From contig JAHNEJ010001605.1 of the NCBI GenBank assembly GCA_022559845.1, forward strand, positions 85,551-149,550: a stretch of DNA of 64,000 bases. Direction: 5' to 3'. The position numbers were made by a program, and so were the translations under genes. The notes under the pieces were generated by a model that saw nothing but the letters and a program-made list of their open reading frames with translations, did not search any database and was not told the DNA's origin. This document shows, in pieces, positions 1 through 10,906 of the stretch (position 1 is the first letter of the stretch; each line of letters starts with the position of its first letter). The stretch comes from Amorphophallus konjac (lineage: Eukaryota > Streptophyta > Magnoliopsida > Alismatales > Araceae).

Positions 1-869
1 TGGTTGGATCCGAGTTTGTATCTCTTTTGCCACTGTTGCTATCCTAGTCAACAGGAAGCTGACTTCTTTCTTCCATAGTGGCAGGGGACTCCGGCAGGGA
101 GATCTTATGTCTCCTCTCCTCTTTGTACTCATGGCTCATGTTCTTAGTAGAGTGTGGCAAAGAGCAGAGGGTGCAGATTTGGTCAGGGGTTTCTAGGTTG
201 GGAGAGGCAGTCTTTCAGTCATCCACTTGTAATATGCTGATGATACCATCATGTTCTTGGTAGAGGATGAGCAACAACTTTATGTGGAGGAGAGCACTGG
301 TTTGAAGGCTAACTTCAACAAGAGCATGTTTGTTAGTGTTAGTATGGAAGTGTGCATTTTGGGTTACCAGATAGAAGCTTTCACCATCTCCTACTTGGGA
401 CTCTCTCTGACCTCAGGTGTTCTTCGGTGTCCTGATTGATTTCATATTATTCAGAGGTATGAGACTAGACTGGCTAGGTGGAAAGACTAGATTGCTATCT
501 TATTGGGACAAACTAGTTCTTTGCAGATCAATTTTGGACAGCTTACCTGTCTACTTTCTCTGTGTGTTCTAGATATTGAAGAATGTAGTGAAGAAGATTG
601 AGGCAATATAGGGGATATTCTTCTAACATGGGAGTGGGGGATGGCACGACATCAGGTGGGGGAGAGTGGTTGCTAGCAAGGAGCAGGGGGATTGGGATCA
701 AGGATGTTGGAGACTTAATATGGCTCTCTTGTGCAAGTGGTTGTGGAGGTTGGGGGTAGGGGATGAAGGGCTTTGGGCGCAACTTATCAGGCAAAGGTAT
801 TATGGTAGGAGGAGAGTTTGTGATATGGACACACCTGCTATATCCCAGGCTTCTCCCATTTGGCATGAC
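1..869 (+). mobile_element. L1-type LINE remnant, reverse-transcriptase part (5' of copia insertion)
   Basis: This is a decayed non-LTR retrotransposon; the window opens inside its reverse-transcriptase domain. Frame 2 reads GLRQGDLMSPLLF at 86-124, the hallmark motif of plant L1 reverse transcriptases, and YADDT, the catalytic box, starts at 233. A stop codon directly precedes the YADD box and other stops and frame changes follow, so no functional protein is possible. A later frame (666-870) reads LCKWLWRLG, typical of the region just before the C-terminal zinc-binding domain. The sequence continues beyond the copia insertion at 6455, where the reading WHDI is completed. The upstream end is outside the window. 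Confidence 0.85.
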
Positions 870-874
870 ATTTT

Positions 875-1651
875 TGTTGGGGATACAACCCCGGAGTACC
901 CAGAACAGGAGGACAGGCGACCCTCTTTCTCACGATCCACACACGAGATCAGAACAGAGAAATAAGGAAAGAATAGAAGAAGAATCACACAAGAACACAC
1001 AGGGATTTTTACGTGGTTCGGAGGCAAGATGCCTTCCTACGTCCACGGCCGCAACAGGATTCCACTAGTAATCACCAACCAGATTCCAGGTTACAATACA
1101 AAGAGACAGCCCATCCTTTTATACTAGGAGATTAGGGCGTCATTAGTCAGGGCATTAAGGACAATAATACCCCTAATAAATGTAAACCCTCTTCCGAGAT
1201 ACATCAGACACGCATGCTCGCCTGTCCCCCCAGATGCTCTCCTGGGACCGAGCATGCCCTCCAGCGACTGCAGATGCTCCCCTGGCATCAGACCAGATCA
1301 ATGCATTTGCCAAGACTGCGTCGACGCATCGCCAGACAGGGTCGACGCATCCAACCCGGACAGCAATGCTCCCCTGACGCCAGTGATGCTCACCAGAGGC
1401 CATAGATGCTCCCCTGATACTCCATATGCTCCCGTGCGAGAACGCACAATGACATGCTCTCCTGGCATGCTCTCCTGGCACAGTGGATGCTCCCCTGGAG
1501 CAGTGGATGCTCCCCTGGATCCCCTGGAGACAGCAAGTGCTCGCCATGCTCCGCTGATGCAGCGAATGCTCCCCTAGAGCAGTGGATGCTCCCCTGAGAC
1601 AGAGTGTGATCCCGTGCAGATGCGCATGAGTTCTGACTCCACACTCTAACA
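875..1651 (-). repeat. Copia 3' LTR
   Basis: This 777-bp LTR begins tgttgggg and ends ctctaaca on the plus strand. It matches 5668-6454. The two copies differ mainly in a minisatellite-like stretch built on gatgctcccctgg (about 1485-1600) and at two bases near the inner end. On the minus strand the polypurine tract aagtgggagat (1652-1662) precedes it directly. Confidence 0.95.
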
Positions 1652-1662
1652 ATCTCCCACTT
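1652..1662 (-). other. Copia polypurine tract
   Basis: The minus strand reads aagtgggagat immediately before the 3' LTR start tgttag. This is the usual position and composition of the plus-strand primer of copia elements. Confidence 0.85.
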
Positions 1663-1755
1663 GGAGTCTGAACTCCAAACAAAGCAAACATCTCAATGTA
1701 TTAACCCTGCTTAATGTAACTGTAGAAATAAACTGCTACGGCACCCCTCCATCAA

Positions 1756-4700
1756 TCATCCATGGAGGCCAACTGAGGACTTGCACAGCCTCAGTTTCTC
1801 TGTGGTAACCACCTTGGTGAACATGTCTGCTGGATTCTCTGCACCAAGTATTTTCTCCAGCAGCAAAACATCATCTTCAAGCAAACCACGAATGAAGTGA
1901 TACTTCAGTTGTATGTGCTTAGTCCTTGCATGAAAGACTGGATTCTTGGCAAGGTGAATTGCACTTTGACTGTCACAAAACAACACACTATTGCTTTGTT
2001 CCTTACCCAACTCCTTCAGAAAATTTTTCAGCCATACCATCTCTTTGCTAGCTTCAGAGATAGCTACATACTCTGCTTCTGTTGTTGAGAGAGCAACAAC
2101 CTTCTGAAGTTTTGAAACCCAACTCACTGTAGTGCCACCCAAGGTATAAACATATCCAGTGGTACTTCTTCTGGTGTCCAGATCACCACCAAGATCTGAA
2201 TCAACAAAACCTTGTAAGATAACATCACTTTTCCTGAAACAAAGTGACTTACCTGAGGTGCCTTTTAGGTATCTCAGAATCCATTTCACTGCCTCCCAGT
2301 GTTGCTTGCCCGGATCTGCCATATGTCTGCACACAACTCCCACTGCATGTGCTATATCCGGCCTGGTACAAATCATGGCATACATCAGACTTCCTACAGC
2401 TGATGCATAAGGAATTTTCTTCATGGACTCATGCTCTTCAGCAGACTTTGGTGACTGCTCTTTAGACAGCTTGAAGTGACTTGCCAAAGGAGTGCTAACT
2501 GGTTTTGCATCCTGCATGTTGAATCTGCCCAACACCTTCTGGATGTAACCTTCTTGAGATAGCTTCACAGTGCCAGCTGTTCTATCTCTCACAATTCTCA
2601 TCCCAAGAATTTGCTTTGCTGCTCCTAAGTCCTTCATAGCAAATTCCTTTGATAATTGTATTTTCAGATTGTTAATCTCTGTCATACTTGATCCTGCTAT
2701 AAGCATATCATCCACGTACAACAACAATATGATATAACAATTATCAAACTTCTTAAGATAACAACAATGGTCCATATTGCACCTAATGAAACCATTGTTA
2801 CATATGAATCCATCAAACTTCTTGTACCATTGTCTGGGGGCTTGTTTCAGACCATACAAGCTTTTCTTGAGCTTGCACACAAGGTTTTCTTTGCTTGGGA
2901 CTGAAAACCCTTCTGGTTGCAACATGTAGATGTCTTCCTCCAAATCACCATGGAGAAAAGCTGTCTTCACATCTAGTTGCTCTAAATGTAAGTTCTCAGC
3001 AGCAACAATGCTCAACACCAATCTAATAGTGGTTAGTTTCACAACTGGAGAAAAGATCTCAGTGTAGTCTATACCTTCCTTTTGCTGGAAGCCCTTCACT
3101 ACCAACCTTGCTTTGTACCTCTTACTGCCATCAGGTTCATCTTTGACTCTGTAAACCCACTTGTTATGCAATGCCTTCTTGTTCTTAGGGAGTTTAGTTA
3201 GCTCCCAAGTCTGATTCTTTTGCAATGAGTTCATCTCATCTTCTATGGCTAACTCCCACTTAACAGAATCTGTAACCTGCATTGCTTCATCATAACACTC
3301 GGGTTCACCTTCGTCAGTCAACAGTAGGTAATGTAAAGATGGAGAATACCTTTGTGTAGGCCTAGGTATTCTTACAGATCTTCTCAGTTGTACCGGTGTA
3401 CAAGGTTGTGCTTCTATTTCAGATACATCCTGTATCTTAGCATTCACATCATCTTGTGAAATTTCTTCTAGCTCAACCTGTCCACCATTCTCATCTTGTT
3501 TCCCTGCACTGTCAGATTCTACAACAGCCCTGTCTTTGTACAAGACATTTTCATTGAATATAACATTTTTCCTTCTGAGAATTTTTCGATTTTCATCATC
3601 CCAAAATCGATATCCAAACTCATCAGAACCATATCCAATGAAAAAACACTTTATAGACTTAGCATCTAGCTTATCCCTTTCATTAGAATCTACATGCACA
3701 TATGAAACACAGCCAAAGACTCTCAAGTGTGAAAGATTTACCTCTTTCCCTGTCCAGGCCTCCTCTGAAATTTCACCATCCAAAGGGACAGATGGTCCTC
3801 GGTTTATCAAGAAAGCTGATGTGTTAATTGCATCTGCCCAAAATATTTTAGGCAGTCCAGCATGTATCCTCATGCTTCTAGCCCGTTCATTCAAGGTTCT
3901 ATTCATGCGCTCGGCAACTCCATTCTGCTGTGGTGTTCTTGGAACAGTTCTTTCCATTCTAATACCACTAGCTGCGCAAAAGTCCTTGAATTCCTTGTTG
4001 TCATACTCTCCACCATTGTCTGATCTCAGACACTTCACCTTCAAACCTGTCTCATTCTCTACAAGGGTCTTCCAATTTTTGAAAGTAACAAATACATCAG
4101 ATTTCCTTTTCAAAAAATAAACCCATACCTTGCGAGTAGAGTCATCAATGAAAGTGACATAGTAGAGTGAGCCTCCAAGAGATGGTACTGGTGAAGGACC
4201 CCATACATCTGTATGTACAAGCTCTAGCTTCTGTGTCTTCAAAGTTCTTACAGTCTTTGAGAATGTAACCTTCTTTTGCTTCCCAAAAATACAGTCTTCG
4301 CAAAGACCAACTTCCACAGATTTCAAGCCAGACAATTTTCCTTTTGACAGCAGTACCTTCATCCCTTTCTCACTCATGTGACCAAGCCTGCAGTGCCATA
4401 TATTGGAGTCAACTCCTGAATTTGCCACTGCCACTATATCTTTGTTGTTGCTAGTCATGTAGAGAGTACCCATCTTGTTGCCTCGTGCTATAATCATAGC
4501 ACCTTTGGTGATCTTCCAAGATCCACCCACAAAGGTTGTGACATAACCTTCATCATCAAGCTGTCCAACAGATATCAAGTTCCTCTTCAAGCCAGGTATA
4601 TGCCTTACATTCTTTAACTTCCACAAAGTGCCATTTGTGGTCCTTACATTGACATCACCCTTCCCCACAATATCTAAAGGCTCATCATCAGCAAGATAAA

Positions 4701-5622
4701 CCTTCCCAAAGTTTCCAGCAACATAATTTTGCATACTTTCTTTATGTGAGGTAGAGTGAAACGACGCACCTGAGTCAAGAATCCATGACTCTAAAGGAGT
4801 GTCAACACAAAGAACTAAAGCATCTTGAACTTGCTCTGCTGCAGTTGCATTGGCGGACTCTTCATTGTGATTTTTCTTCTTTGGAGCCTTGCAATCTTTC
4901 TTTAAGTGCCCCTTTTTACCACAATTCCAGCACCCATCACCACCAAACTTTGATTGACCTTTCTTCTTGGACCTAGATCTGCTCCTATTTTGACCCCGCT
5001 GTTTTGTTCTTCCCCTGCTCTCTGTATTCAATGCAGAACCTGAGACTTCACCTGATTCCCTTCTGCGAATATCTTCGCTAAGAATCAAGTCTCGAACCTC
5101 ATTGAGCTTCAATTTATTTGAACCAGAAGAACTACTTACAGCCGTCACAGTTGCACCCCAACTTTCAGGTAAGGAGGATAAAATAATCAAGGCCCTAACT
5201 TCATCATCAAAGTTTATTTCTACAGAACTCAACTGAGTTGTAATCACATTGAATTCATTGATGTGGTCTGTAACAGAAGCACCTTCGGCCATCTTCAGAT
5301 TAAATAAACGACGCATCAAATATACCTTGTTTGAAGCTGAGGGCTTTTCATACATATTTGATAGCGCCTTCATCAATCCTGCCGTGGTCTTCTCGTTCAC
5401 GATGTTGAAGGCGACGTTTCTGGCCAACGTCAAGCGAACAACTCCGAGTGCTTGTCTGTCTAGTAGATCCCAATCTTCCTTCTTCATCCCTTCCGGCATC
5501 GTTCCAAGAAGCGGCTCATGCAGCTTCTTCTGATACAGGTAGTCTTCGATCTGCATCTTCCAGAAACCGAAGTCCTTGCCATCGAACTTGTCGATCCTCA
5601 CCTTTCCTTCATCTGCCGCCAT
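1756..5622 (-). CDS. Copia gag-pol polyprotein
   Basis: One open frame of 1288 codons encodes all proteins needed for copia transposition. I start it at the ATG at 5622, about 45 bp inside the 5' LTR junction (MAADEGKVRIDKFDG). The open frame runs upstream into the LTR, but that part is not gag-like. Order of domains: gag; CCHC zinc knuckle CWNCGKKGHLKKDC (231-244); aspartic protease DSG (283-285); integrase with an HHCC finger (about 410-444) and D472, D535, E571; reverse transcriptase with LDVKTAFLHGD (883-893) and YVDD (969-972); RNase H with DSDLGGDLDTRRSTTGY and STTEAEY near the C-terminus. No catalytic residue is missing and length is normal for the family. The product would act in cytoplasmic virus-like particles and then the nucleus. 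Confidence 0.95.
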   Translation of the reverse strand: MAADEGKVRIDKFDGKDFGFWKMQIEDYLYQKKLHEPLLGTMPEGMKKEDWDLLDRQALGVVRLTLARNVAFNIVNEKTTAGLMKALSNMYEKPSASNKVYLMRRLFNLKMAEGASVTDHINEFNVITTQLSSVEINFDDEVRALIILSSLPESWGATVTAVSSSSGSNKLKLNEVRDLILSEDIRRRESGEVSGSALNTESRGRTKQRGQNRSRSRSKKKGQSKFGGDGCWNCGKKGHLKKDCKAPKKKNHNEESANATAAEQVQDALVLCVDTPLESWILDSGASFHSTSHKESMQNYVAGNFGKVYLADDEPLDIVGKGDVNVRTTNGTLWKLKNVRHIPGLKRNLISVGQLDDEGYVTTFVGGSWKITKGAMIIARGNKMGTLYMTSNNKDIVAVANSGVDSNIWHCRLGHMSEKGMKVLLSKGKLSGLKSVEVGLCEDCIFGKQKKVTFSKTVRTLKTQKLELVHTDVWGPSPVPSLGGSLYYVTFIDDSTRKVWVYFLKRKSDVFVTFKNWKTLVENETGLKVKCLRSDNGGEYDNKEFKDFCAASGIRMERTVPRTPQQNGVAERMNRTLNERARSMRIHAGLPKIFWADAINTSAFLINRGPSVPLDGEISEEAWTGKEVNLSHLRVFGCVSYVHVDSNERDKLDAKSIKCFFIGYGSDEFGYRFWDDENRKILRRKNVIFNENVLYKDRAVVESDSAGKQDENGGQVELEEISQDDVNAKIQDVSEIEAQPCTPVQLRRSVRIPRPTQRYSPSLHYLLLTDEGEPECYDEAMQVTDSVKWELAIEDEMNSLQKNQTWELTKLPKNKKALHNKWVYRVKDEPDGSKRYKARLVVKGFQQKEGIDYTEIFSPVVKLTTIRLVLSIVAAENLHLEQLDVKTAFLHGDLEEDIYMLQPEGFSVPSKENLVCKLKKSLYGLKQAPRQWYKKFDGFICNNGFIRCNMDHCCYLKKFDNCYIILLLYVDDMLIAGSSMTEINNLKIQLSKEFAMKDLGAAKQILGMRIVRDRTAGTVKLSQEGYIQKVLGRFNMQDAKPVSTPLASHFKLSKEQSPKSAEEHESMKKIPYASAVGSLMYAMICTRPDIAHAVGVVCRHMADPGKQHWEAVKWILRYLKGTSGKSLCFRKSDVILQGFVDSDLGGDLDTRRSTTGYVYTLGGTTVSWVSKLQKVVALSTTEAEYVAISEASKEMVWLKNFLKELGKEQSNSVLFCDSQSAIHLAKNPVFHARTKHIQLKYHFIRGLLEDDVLLLEKILGAENPADMFTKVVTTEKLRLCKSSVGLHG

Positions 5623-5653
5623 TGCTCCCACTACTCCCTCGAACCAGAACAAG

Positions 5654-5665
5654 GCTCTGATACCA
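5654..5665 (-). other. Copia primer-binding site (initiator-Met tRNA)
   Basis: The minus strand reads tggtatcagagc two bases inside the 5' LTR. This is the standard plant initiator-methionine tRNA primer-binding site used to start minus-strand cDNA synthesis. Confidence 0.95.
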
Positions 5666-5667
5666 GT

Positions 5668-6454
5668 TGTTGGGGATACAACCCCGGAGTACCCAGAACA
5701 GGAGGACAGGCGACCCTCTTTCTCACGATCCACACACGAGATCAGAACAGAGAAATAAGGAAAGAATAGAAGAAGAATCACACAAGAACACACAGGGATT
5801 TTTACGTGGTTCGGAGGCAAGATGCCTTCCTACGTCCACGGCCGCAACAGGATTCCACTAGTAATCACCAACCAGATTCCAGGTTACAATACAAAGAGAC
5901 AGCCCATCCTTTTATACTAGGAGATTAGGGCGTCATTAGTCAGGGCATTAAGGACAATAATACCCCTAATAAATGTAAACCCTCTTCCGAGATACATCAG
6001 ACACGCATGCTCGCCTGTCCCCCCAGATGCTCTCCTGGGACCGAGCATGCCCTCCAGCGACTGCAGATGCTCCCCTGGCATCAGACCAGATCAATGCATT
6101 TGCCAAGACTGCGTCGACGCATCGCCAGACAGGGTCGACGCATCCAACCCGGACAGCAATGCTCCCCTGACGCCAGTGATGCTCACCAGAGGCCATAGAT
6201 GCTCCCCTGATACTCCATATGCTCCCGTGCGAGAACGCACAATGACATGCTCTCCTGGCATGCTCTCCTGGCACAGTGGATGCTCCCCTGGAGCAGTGGA
6301 TGCTCCCCTGGAGCAGCGGTTGCTCCCCTGGAGACAGCAAGTGCTCGCCATGCTCACCTGACGCAGTGATGCTCCCCTGGAGCAGTGGATGCTCCCCTGA
6401 GACAGAGTGTGATCCCGTGCAGATGCGCATGAGTTCTGACTGCACGCTCTAACA
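5668..6454 (-). repeat. Copia 5' LTR
   Basis: This 787-bp LTR carries the promoter side of the minus-strand copia element. It is 10 bp longer than the 3' LTR because of changes in the gatgctcccctgg minisatellite (about 6275-6395). It is followed on the plus strand by the atttt target-site duplication at 6455-6459. Confidence 0.95.
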
Positions 6455-7410
6455 ATTTTGACTTGCAGGGATATCATCTTCTCCAACGTTCGGGTCTATC
6501 TAGGGAAAGACAACTAGTGCATTTTCTAGAAGGACAGATGGTGTGGCAACTTTAATCTGGAGGCTTCTATTCCCAACCTTTTTGTGGTCTCTGCTAACCC
6601 TTTGGGGTTGGTCGACCAGGCTTTTGGCCCCCAGCTTTCAGGCTGCACCTGGACACCGACCGCTGAGATGGGGCAGCTCCAAGATCTTTTACTCCTCCTC
6701 GACTTCGCCCCGCACCCTCACAGGCGGGATGCGTGTACTTGGAGGTGGGGAAGGGAGGGGGCCTTCTTTGTTAGGTCTACTTATGCCTTCATCTCTGATG
6801 GAGAGATGCGTCACAGATTTGCCCCAAAGGTTTGAAGGCCGAGGAGTCCGCTGAAAGTGAAGCTCTTTATTTGGAGGATTTCTCATGGGATGTTTCCTTC
6901 TCTGTTAGGTCTACTTACGCCTTCATCTCTGACAGAGAGATGCGTCACAGCTTTGCCCCAAAGGTTTGAAGGCCGAGGAGTCCGCTGAAGGTGAAGCTCT
7001 TTACTTGGAGGATTTTCCATGGGAGGTTTCCTACTCAAGGCAGGCTGCTTCAGTTTGTCCCAGCTATTGAGCCAACTTCCTGCTTATGTGGCCAGGAGGT
7101 CGAGACTATGGACCACTTGTTTGTAGGGTGTTCTTCTATTCACAGGAGGTGTATGAGGGCCTAGCTTTGAGCGCCCGTTGTACACTTGGCCGTCAGAGAG
7201 AGGTGCAGCTCTTCATTGAGTCTTGGGACAGGAGGTGGTCCCTCAGAGGTGATAATATCGTGTGGTGGCTGATCTTGCATGCCACTCTTTAGTTAAGTAA
7301 CAATAAGATTTTCAGGAGAGAGGTTAGAGCTGAGGACTCTCTTGTATCTATCATTTGTGCTAGAGTGAGGAAATGGGTGGAGTTGCTTTGTAATGTGAAT
7401 TACACAAAGA
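6455..7410 (+). mobile_element. L1-type LINE remnant, 3' part
   Basis: This continues the LINE interrupted at 870. It reads through the C-terminal part of the reverse-transcriptase ORF. The zinc-binding domain is visible at about 7081-7131 as CLCGQEVETMDHLFVGC, followed by LFIESWDRRWSLRGDN and VRKWVELLCNV. The ORF is broken by stops, and a 134-bp segment is duplicated in tandem. No poly-A tail is evident; the 3' limit near 7410 is approximate. Confidence 0.8.
6769..7036 (+). repeat. 134-bp tandem duplication within the LINE
   Basis: Two adjacent copies start at about 6771 and 6905 (ttaggtctacttaygcc). They differ at several bases and lie between the LINE reverse transcriptase and its zinc-binding motif. 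The duplication further disrupts the ORF. Confidence 0.85.
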
Positions 7411-8329
7411 AAAACATGTGAATTAGAAAATTGAGATTGACATAATCCACGAGAAAATATATTAGTTAAAGAATCAGAAAAGGGGTTTCAGGAATAAATT
7501 AGATTCTGTGCTTTCACAATATCAGGAATTATTGATGCTTGAAAAAGTGTACTTTGAGTGTTATAAGATCATATATGCTTGCAGCTTGTTGGTGTCTTAG
7601 GCCAACATGTGGCTATACTTCTGATGGTGATGATGTCAAGAAACTAGCATCATGTCAATGCAGGATTTGGCTTCTTACAGAGATTTTCATCTCTGTTTAG
7701 TGAAAGGAATGACAGCATTTGGGTTCTGAAGGGAAGACATCCATCTTGGTTGGCCCGAGGGTACTGCCAGTCCAGACTGGGTCTACTTTAGGCTAGCCTG
7801 GTTTGAGCCCCCGATTCTTTTTTTTTTTGGGGTGAGTTTTTTTTTGGATTGGGGGGGGGGCAGCACTTGTGCACCCAATACATATGACTTGCCATCATCA
7901 TTCCCAGCCTTTGACTCGTCCCCCTCCAGCCTTAGTCCACCAGCAATGTGTCTGCTGAAGCAGCTTCCTAAGTAGCTATTACTTACGTAAGGAAAATAAT
8001 CCTCTCCAAGAGATATTGATGATAGTATTCATATTTGAATGTGTATGGATCTACTTGGATGGAACATAATAAATACCTTATTACGCTAATTACAAATCAC
8101 AAGTAAAAGCTTGAATATGATAGTATCCAAAGATGGATATAAATCAAATAAAAACTCTAGAAAAAAAATAGGATCCCTCGTTCTAGATGTGCTAGAGAAA
8201 AGAATCAGATTATGCAATGATGAAAATGAAAAGGAATGCTCGGTCCAATAAAGCAGTTGTCTGAAGGCTCCACTGATACACCTTCCATGTCACAACTTTC
8301 TCGCTAGAATCCCTTCTTGTTCTAACACC
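7411..8329. other. Non-coding stretch between LINE remnant and nested hAT block
   Basis: No gene or recognisable element is seen. It contains T- and G-homopolymer-rich sequence around 7818-7860. It may be intron or upstream sequence of CLPR3, whose 5' exons are missing, but no exon of that gene could be found here. Confidence 0.4.
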
Positions 8330-8693
8330 CAAGGTATTCAAACCTGGTACTGATTTGGTTACCGCTACTGGTATGAACTGGTATTGGGCGGTACGGTACC
8401 AGTTCCTTACCCCCCCCATATATATATATATATATATCCTATCAAAATCATCATCATCATCATCATCAGAGTCTTATCCCAACTCTTTGGGGTTGGCTAC
8501 ATGAATCATGTTCCGTCAAAGATTTCTATTAAGTGTTATATTCGTATTTAAACCCAAGAAACTAATGTCATTTCTAATAACATCGCACCATCTCATTTTA
8601 GGCCTTCCCCAAGCTCTTTTACCGACATCCACTAAGAGTCGGCCATATCTTTTAACCGACGCTGAGTTAGGGCGACGAAGCACATGTCCAAAC

Positions 8694-9667
8694 CATGGTA
8701 TGCAAAATCGGCCAGGATCGGATCGCCCGATCCGATCGGATTTCGGGCGGTCCGATCCGATCCCGATCCCTTGTGGACCGATCCCACCCGGGATCGGTCG
8801 GATCGCCCGGAATCGCCCGGATCGGGCCGAATCGGCCGATCCCAGGCGATTCTGGGTTGGATCGGCCGATCCCAGGTTGGAGCCATTTGAAATTCAAAAA
8901 AAGTGATTTGGGGGGGGAGCCAAGTTGAGGTTTTTGGTCCTTGGGACCTTTTGACCGGGATTTCCCTCTCTCTCACACACACACCCTTTCATTTCTCATC
9001 TATTCCACTCTCCTAAGCAGTGACTTTGTAGTTCCCTCTGTTCCCCTGTCTTCTTATTATGAACTTTGTTGCCCATACTGTCATTCCAAAGTTTGCAAAA
9101 CTGACATACTTTATTCTGAATTTGAATGTTAGTCTTCTCTACTACCTTCTCATTGTTCCAGTCAGACATGCAGGAAGGTAGATGCTCATCATGTTCTTCA
9201 TGTTGATCCTTAGTAGCATGTTCCATGTAAGATGTAAGTCCATTCTACCTGATTATTATAATCAGTGAAGAAGCTGTATCATAATCATCATCTATTAAGC
9301 TTTGTGTTTGGCAATCTAATTTCATCGTTTTAGGACTGATTATTCTTCCCTTATATCTATTAAGCTTTGTGTTTGGCAATCTAATCTAATTTCAACTATT
9401 TCACATTAATTATGATATAGATCTATGTTAGAATGCTTTTTATATTTTTTCAGATTTTATCTAATTTTAATTCTAATTTTTTAGACACTTATATCCCTAG
9501 CCGAGTCAGCTGGCCTGACTCGGGCTGACTCGGCCGAGATCGGTCCGGGATCGCAAGCTGACTCGGGCTGACTCGGCCGAGATCGGTCCGGGATCGGCCG
9601 ATCCCACCGAGCCGGATCGGTTTTGGGTCGGCCGATCCGATCCCGATCCCCGATTCGGCCTACCTTG
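8694..9667. mobile_element. hAT-like MITE, GATCGG family, copy 1
   Basis: A 974-bp non-coding element with terminal inverted repeats (catggtatgcaaaatcgg at 8694; caaggtaggccgaatcgg on the opposite strand at 9667). It is flanked by an exact 8-bp target-site duplication, gtccaaac (8686-8693 and 9668-9675), typical of hAT transposons. Both subterminal regions are dense in gatcgg/ccgatc palindromes. It sits inside the RTE LINE. A related copy in the opposite orientation is at 19988-20867. Confidence 0.9.
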
Positions 9668-10007
9668 GTCCAAACTACCTGAGTTTATTTTCTCTCATTT
9701 TACTATCAATTGGGACTATTCTCAAATCCTTATGGATGTGCTCATTCCTAATCTTATTTTTCTTAGTCTTGCCACACATCCAGCTCAGTATCCTCATCTC
9801 TGCTATGCACATTTTGTAAATGTGTTCATTTCGTACTGTCTAACACTCGATACCATATAACAAAGCAGATCTCACAGTCGTTCTATAAAACCTCCATTTG
9901 AGTTTCACAGACATACGACGATCACAGAGGACTCCTGATGTGTTTCTCTATTTTAACCAACATGCCTTAATCCTATGTGCAATATTGTCATAAATCTCCC
10001 CGTTCTC

Positions 10008-10906
10008 TTATATGATAGACCCTAAGTACCGAAAGCTACTACTCTTCGGAATGTTTTGTTCATCAATTAGAGCTATGTCTTCCTGTACCATTCTCCCATT
10101 ACTAAAATTACAATGCATAAACTTTGACTTGTTCCTAATAATTTTAAAATCTTTAGACTCCAAGGCATACCTCCAACGCTCTAACTTAGCATTTAAAGTA
10201 TCAATACTCACATCAATTAAGATAATATCATCTGCAAATAACATATACCAAGGGATATCATCATGCAATTATTTTGTTATTTCATCCATAATTAAGGCAA
10301 GGAGATACGGACTTAGTGCAGAACCTTGATGCAAACCAATAGAAACCGGAAATTCACTAGTCTCCCCAGCAATAGTTCGAACACTAGCAATAGCACCTTC
10401 ATACATATTCTTAACCAAATCAACATATCTTTGAGAGACTCTTTTCTTTCTTAATGTCCACCAAATCAATTCTCTCGATACTCGATCATACACCTTCTCT
10501 AAATCAAGAAAAATGATATAATTCTCCATTAGCTGCCGTAGTAAGAAAATAACTTCTGTAGTAGATCTATTCGGCAAAAAATCAAATCGATTTTTCAATA
10601 CAATAGTCATACATTAGAGGCGTTTTTCGATTACTCTTTCCCAAAGTTTCATAGTATGACTCATAAACTTAATTCCACGGTAATTATTGCAGCTTTGAAT
10701 ATCTCCTTTGTTTTTATAGAAAGGACCACAACACTTTTTCTCCAATCTTCTGACATTCTCCGTACCTTTAAAATTTTATTGAAAAGTTTAATTAGCCACT
10801 GAATACCAATATCTCCTAGGCCTTTCCATACTTCAATAGGTATATCATCTGGTCCGAAGGCATTGCCCACTTTCATTTTCTTTAAAGCATCCTCCACTTC
10901 TGACAT
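10008..10906 (-). pseudogene. RTE reverse-transcriptase pseudogene
   Basis: Three consecutive open pieces on the minus strand make up a broken RTE reverse transcriptase. They read GNAFGPDDIPIEVWK (10906-10661), FLPNRSTTEVIFLLRQL and IGLHQGSALSPYLLALIMD (10610-10269), and YMLFADDIILID (10268-10008), which contains the catalytic ADD. Stops and frame changes separate the pieces. The C-terminal part continues as far as 9676 and, after the MITE, 8693 down to 8470. No function is expected. Confidence 0.9.

Larger units (their letters stand above)
875..6454 (-). mobile_element. Complete Ty1/copia LTR retrotransposon (Tork-like)
   Basis: A full-length element lies on the minus strand inside the L1 remnant. 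All diagnostic parts are visible: LTRs that start TG and end CA, a 5-bp target-site duplication (atttt at 870-874 and 6455-6459), an initiator-Met tRNA primer-binding site next to the right (5') LTR, a purine-rich tract next to the left (3') LTR, and one uninterrupted gag-pol frame. The LTR bodies look identical over about the first 645 bp, so insertion was recent. The Tork/Tnt1-like lineage is inferred from the RT and RNase H wording. The element could still be mobile; activity cannot be judged from sequence. Confidence 0.95.

Noticed and set aside
1173..1691. ORFs with repeated GEH/HCSRGAS words in the copia LTR
   Set aside because: They come from the gatgctcccctgg minisatellite; the same appears in the other LTR and no protein family fits.
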